Assembly: GCA_947627625.1 (NCBI GenBank) | Contig: CANQWR010000008.1 | Coordinates: 1-64,000 of the forward strand | Source: an uncultured Ruminococcus sp. | GTDB lineage: Bacteria > Bacillota > Clostridia > Oscillospirales > Ruminococcaceae | Length of the DNA: 64,000 bases | Direction of reading: 5' to 3' | Part shown: in pieces, positions 61,090 through 64,000 of the stretch | Layout: each line of letters opens with the position of its first letter | How positions within the stretch are numbered: position 1 is the stretch's first letter | The notes under the pieces: model-generated | What the model was told of the DNA's origin: nothing | The model's database searches: none | What the model saw: only the letters and a program-made list of their open reading frames with translations | Made by a program: the position numbers and the translations under genes

Positions 61090-64000
61090 ATGTATCTGAA
61101 ATCGCTGGAAATACAGGGATTCAAGTCTTTTCCCGACAGAATAAGTCTTAAATTTGACAAGGGTCTTACGGCAGTAGTCGGTCCGAACGGAAGCGGAAAG
61201 AGTAACATCGGGGATTCGGTTCGGTGGGTACTCGGGGAGCAGTCTATAAAAGCTCTCAGGGGGAACAAGATGGAAGATGTTATTTTTTCCGGTACCGTTT
61301 CGAGAAAGCCCGTCGGATTTGCGAGTGTGACGCTGAACATAGACAACAGTGACGGAACTGTCGCCGATATAGGGGACGAAGTTTCGGTGACAAGAAAGCT
61401 GTTCAGGAGTGGCGAGAGCGAGTATTCCGTGAACGGAAAGCCGTGCAGGTTAAAAGATATAACAGAACTTTTTATGGACACCGGTCTCGGCAGAGACGGT
61501 TATGCGATTATCGGACAGGGCAGGATTGCGGAAATAATAAGTGCAAAGAGCAGTGACAGGAGAGATATTTTTGAGGAAGCATCGGGGATTTCGGGATTCA
61601 GATACAAAAAATCGGAGGCGGAGAGGAAACTAAGCTCCGCACAGGATAATATATTGAGACTTGCGGACATAATTTCCGAACTGAAAAGCAGGGTCGGACC
61701 GCTGAAAGTACAGGCGGAGCAGGCGGAGAAGTTCATAGAATTTGCACAGCAGAGAAAGAGAATAGAAGTTTCACTGTGGGTGAAAAAACTCGGAGAGATA
61801 AAGCTGTCGGTGACTGAACTCGATTCGGAGAAAGTCAGGGCTGAGAAGAACTATTCGGACAATCAGAGTGAGATAGAAGTGCAGGAGAAGAGACTGCAAA
61901 AGAGCGTGCGGGAAATGCAGGAATGTACAGTCCGTTCGGACATGATACGCAAGAAGATGATAGAGAGGGAGAGGGAATTTTCCGAAAAGAAGTCGCTGAT
62001 AGCGGTTTACGGGAACGACATAGAGCATTGCAGGATTGCGGTTGAAAATTCCGAAAAGGGAATTGAGGAGAACAGGAGAACTCTTGAAGAGATTTCGGCA
62101 CAGAGGGACAGTATAAAAAATAAGCTCACAGAACTTGCAGAAAGGCGTGACGGAATAGAGACGGAGACAGAGAATGTCCGGGAGGAGCTTGGCGGTGCGG
62201 ACTTGGAAAACATGAGTGCCGGACAGCTTGCGGACGGTGAGAGAGAAAATATAAATAAATTGAACATGAAAAAGAGCAGTCTTGAAGCGGTTTTGGAGTC
62301 GGCTGAGAGGACGGTCAGGGACGAAAAAGAGCGTCTAAAGGCACTCAGAGAGAGCGACAGCGACAACAGAAAAGCCGTTGAGGTCTACAGAAGTAAAATA
62401 GAGGAAAACAGGGCGTTTTGCGAAAAAAATGCCGTGGAGACCGCCGAAATTTCCGAAAAGCTGTCCGACAGAGAGAGAGCCTGTGCGGAGGCAGGGGAGA
62501 GGTTTGAGAGTTCAAAATCTGAACTTGAAAACGCTATCTACACTCTGAGAGACAGGGAGCAGAGACGTAAAATACTCTCCGACCTTGAAAACAATATGGA
62601 GGGCTTTTCGGGGAGTGTCAAGCAGATTATGAAAGCCTCCGCAAAGGGAATTATCGGGGGAGTGTGCGGAACTGTCGCACAGAATATAAGTGTCGGTGCG
62701 GAACTCGCCCTTGCAATTGAGACAGCACTCGGCGGTGCAATGCAGAATATCATAACACAGGACGAAAATTCCGCAAAGGAGTGTATAAGATTTCTGAAAG
62801 ACAGGAGAGCAGGCAGAGCCACTTTTCTGCCGATCACTTCTGTCAGGGGGAACGTCCTGAACGAGACGGGCATTGAAAACTGTCGGGGATTTGTTGATTT
62901 TGCGGACAGGGCTGTCGATACACAGCAGGCTTACAGGGGGATAATTTCACACCTCCTGAGCAGGACCGTTATTGCGGAAAATATAGATTTTGCGTCCGAA
63001 ATAGCAAAGAAGTACAGATACAGATTTCGCATAGTTACGCTTGACGGTCAGGTCGTAAATGCGGGAGGTTCCTACACGGGCGGTTCGGCACAGAGAACAG
63101 GCGGTGCAATAACACGCCGTGGGGACATGGTGAGACTTGACGGTGAAATAGAAAAACTGAGACAGGATTGCAGGAGACTGGAGAGCGAGACAGACGCTTT
63201 GAGGGTGAATTACAGCGGACTGAGGGCTGAGACAGAGAGACTTAAATCGGAGCTGACACGTCTTGAAGCGGAGAGAGTGAGGAATGATGCGGAATATAAA
63301 AGTCTCATGTCGCTTGTGAAGCAGGCGGAACAGCAGACGGATAACTCCGAAAAAATGATGAACTCATCGGACGAGAGAATACAAAAGGCACAGAGAGACA
63401 TAGTTTCAAGCAAGGAGGAACTTGTCAGGACTGAAAAACTCCTTGCCGAAATCGAAAAGAGACTCTCAGAGATACAGCAGGAGCGTGAGAGACTGAGACT
63501 GAAAAGGGGAGAACTGTCGGAAAAGCTGTCGGGACTTAGAGTGAAGTACACGGAGTTGCAGAAAGACACGGAGACACAAAATGCCGAACTTGTGCGAATT
63601 GATGAGAGAGAAAAGCAGATATTGAGCGGAACGGAACGTCTTAAAGCCGAGATAGCGGAAAAAAAGTCCGAATCGGAGCGAAAGAGAGTTGAGACGGAGA
63701 GACTGCAAAAGGAACTCGAATCAGCTGACACGGAGACAGAAAAAAGTCTCTCCGAGATAAGACGTTTGCAGGATATGCACACACAGCAGAACAGGCTTGT
63801 GAACGAAATACAGAGCGGACTGAAGGCACTGAACTACGCAGGGGAGAAGTTTTCGGCGGAAATTGTGAGAATTGACGAGAAAAAGGAGAAATTTTGCAGG
63901 GAGAGCGACAGTATAATTGACCAGCTGTTTGAAGTTTACAATCTCACACGTTCGGAGGCGTTTGAGGTCTCTGAAAAAATAGAGGACGAACTGAGTGCGA
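61090..64000 (+). CDS. smc: Chromosome segregation protein SMC (3' end outside window)
   Basis: 970 residues visible of about 1190. Walker A GPNGSGKSN (32-40), Q-loop region IGQGRIAEII, an N-terminal coiled coil (~165-500), the hinge (~505-675, ending GGSYTGGS---TRRGD), and most of the returning coiled coil. The ABC signature and Walker B lie beyond the window. It condenses and segregates chromosomes with ScpA/ScpB. 9 nt after the radical SAM gene, so probably in the same operon. Confidence 0.97.
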   Translation, partial: MYLKSLEIQGFKSFPDRISLKFDKGLTAVVGPNGSGKSNIGDSVRWVLGEQSIKALRGNKMEDVIFSGTVSRKPVGFASVTLNIDNSDGTVADIGDEVSVTRKLFRSGESEYSVNGKPCRLKDITELFMDTGLGRDGYAIIGQGRIAEIISAKSSDRRDIFEEASGISGFRYKKSEAERKLSSAQDNILRLADIISELKSRVGPLKVQAEQAEKFIEFAQQRKRIEVSLWVKKLGEIKLSVTELDSEKVRAEKNYSDNQSEIEVQEKRLQKSVREMQECTVRSDMIRKKMIEREREFSEKKSLIAVYGNDIEHCRIAVENSEKGIEENRRTLEEISAQRDSIKNKLTELAERRDGIETETENVREELGGADLENMSAGQLADGERENINKLNMKKSSLEAVLESAERTVRDEKERLKALRESDSDNRKAVEVYRSKIEENRAFCEKNAVETAEISEKLSDRERACAEAGERFESSKSELENAIYTLRDREQRRKILSDLENNMEGFSGSVKQIMKASAKGIIGGVCGTVAQNISVGAELALAIETALGGAMQNIITQDENSAKECIRFLKDRRAGRATFLPITSVRGNVLNETGIENCRGFVDFADRAVDTQQAYRGIISHLLSRTVIAENIDFASEIAKKYRYRFRIVTLDGQVVNAGGSYTGGSAQRTGGAITRRGDMVRLDGEIEKLRQDCRRLESETDALRVNYSGLRAETERLKSELTRLEAERVRNDAEYKSLMSLVKQAEQQTDNSEKMMNSSDERIQKAQRDIVSSKEELVRTEKLLAEIEKRLSEIQQERERLRLKRGELSEKLSGLRVKYTELQKDTETQNAELVRIDEREKQILSGTERLKAEIAEKKSESERKRVETERLQKELESADTETEKSLSEIRRLQDMHTQQNRLVNEIQSGLKALNYAGEKFSAEIVRIDEKKEKFCRESDSIIDQLFEVYNLTRSEAFEVSEKIEDELSA

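Overview
The window reads as a chromosomal segment of an anaerobic, cellulosome-forming Firmicute close to Ruminococcus (Oscillospiraceae; R. flavefaciens-like). Three multidomain glycoside hydrolases (two GH9, one GH26) and three non-catalytic secreted proteins carry duplicated calcium-loop dockerin modules. The rest is typical Clostridia: cdaA-cdaR, spoIIR, cwlD, PPi-type phosphofructokinase, infC-rpmI-rplT and topA-trmFO-plsX-rnc-smc. No rRNA, tRNA, CRISPR array, prophage or transposase was seen.

Layout. 1-1.4 kb: endonuclease III (nth) behind a small membrane protein. 1.4-6.5 kb: two dockerin proteins without a catalytic domain, one with three related carbohydrate-binding-like modules, the other with an N-terminal dockerin and seven BIG2 Ig-like repeats. 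6.6-10.1 kb: a membrane-bound XRE regulator, then cdaR-cdaA (c-di-AMP synthesis). 10.4-15.2 kb: a Se/S-carrier-like protein with a cysteine-desulfurase-family enzyme, then gpsA-PFK and spoIIR. 15.4-19.8 kb: an NfeD / short SPFH / micropeptide / full SPFH cluster, then a dockerin protein overlapping a coiled-coil protein gene. 20.1-26.2 kb: an L,D-transpeptidase converging on a GH105 plus sugar ABC importer locus. 26.7-31.1 kb: a lipoprotein PBP, then rpmG-secE-nusG-rplK-rplA. 31.2-42 kb: GH9, GH9, VanZ/HD pair, cwlD and GH26. 42.1-51.1 kb: purA, several unknown membrane or lipoproteins, an AEC transporter, a ROK-type regulator, galE and a dTMP kinase. 51.4-64 kb: infC-rpmI-rplT, then a tightly packed run trmH-dprA-topA-trmFO-plsX-rnc-radical SAM-smc; smc runs off the window.

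Working together: the dockerin enzymes attack cellulose (GH9) and mannan (GH26) while docked on scaffoldins encoded elsewhere. The GH105/ABC locus imports and splits unsaturated pectin-derived oligosaccharides. The non-catalytic dockerin proteins probably add binding or structural functions to the same surface complex.

Two features recur across the window. One is a GC-rich, multi-hairpin intergenic element present about a dozen times in both orientations, never inside a gene, sometimes inside 5' leaders or operons. The other is a very regular sigma-A promoter architecture (17-bp spacers, often with TGTGN just before the -10). Best candidates for something undescribed are that element family, the module shared by the 732-aa protein and the GH26 enzyme, the overlapping dockerin/coiled-coil gene pair, the SPFH cluster with its 26-aa peptide, and the BIG2-dockerin protein. 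All calls are by eye; no database search was run.
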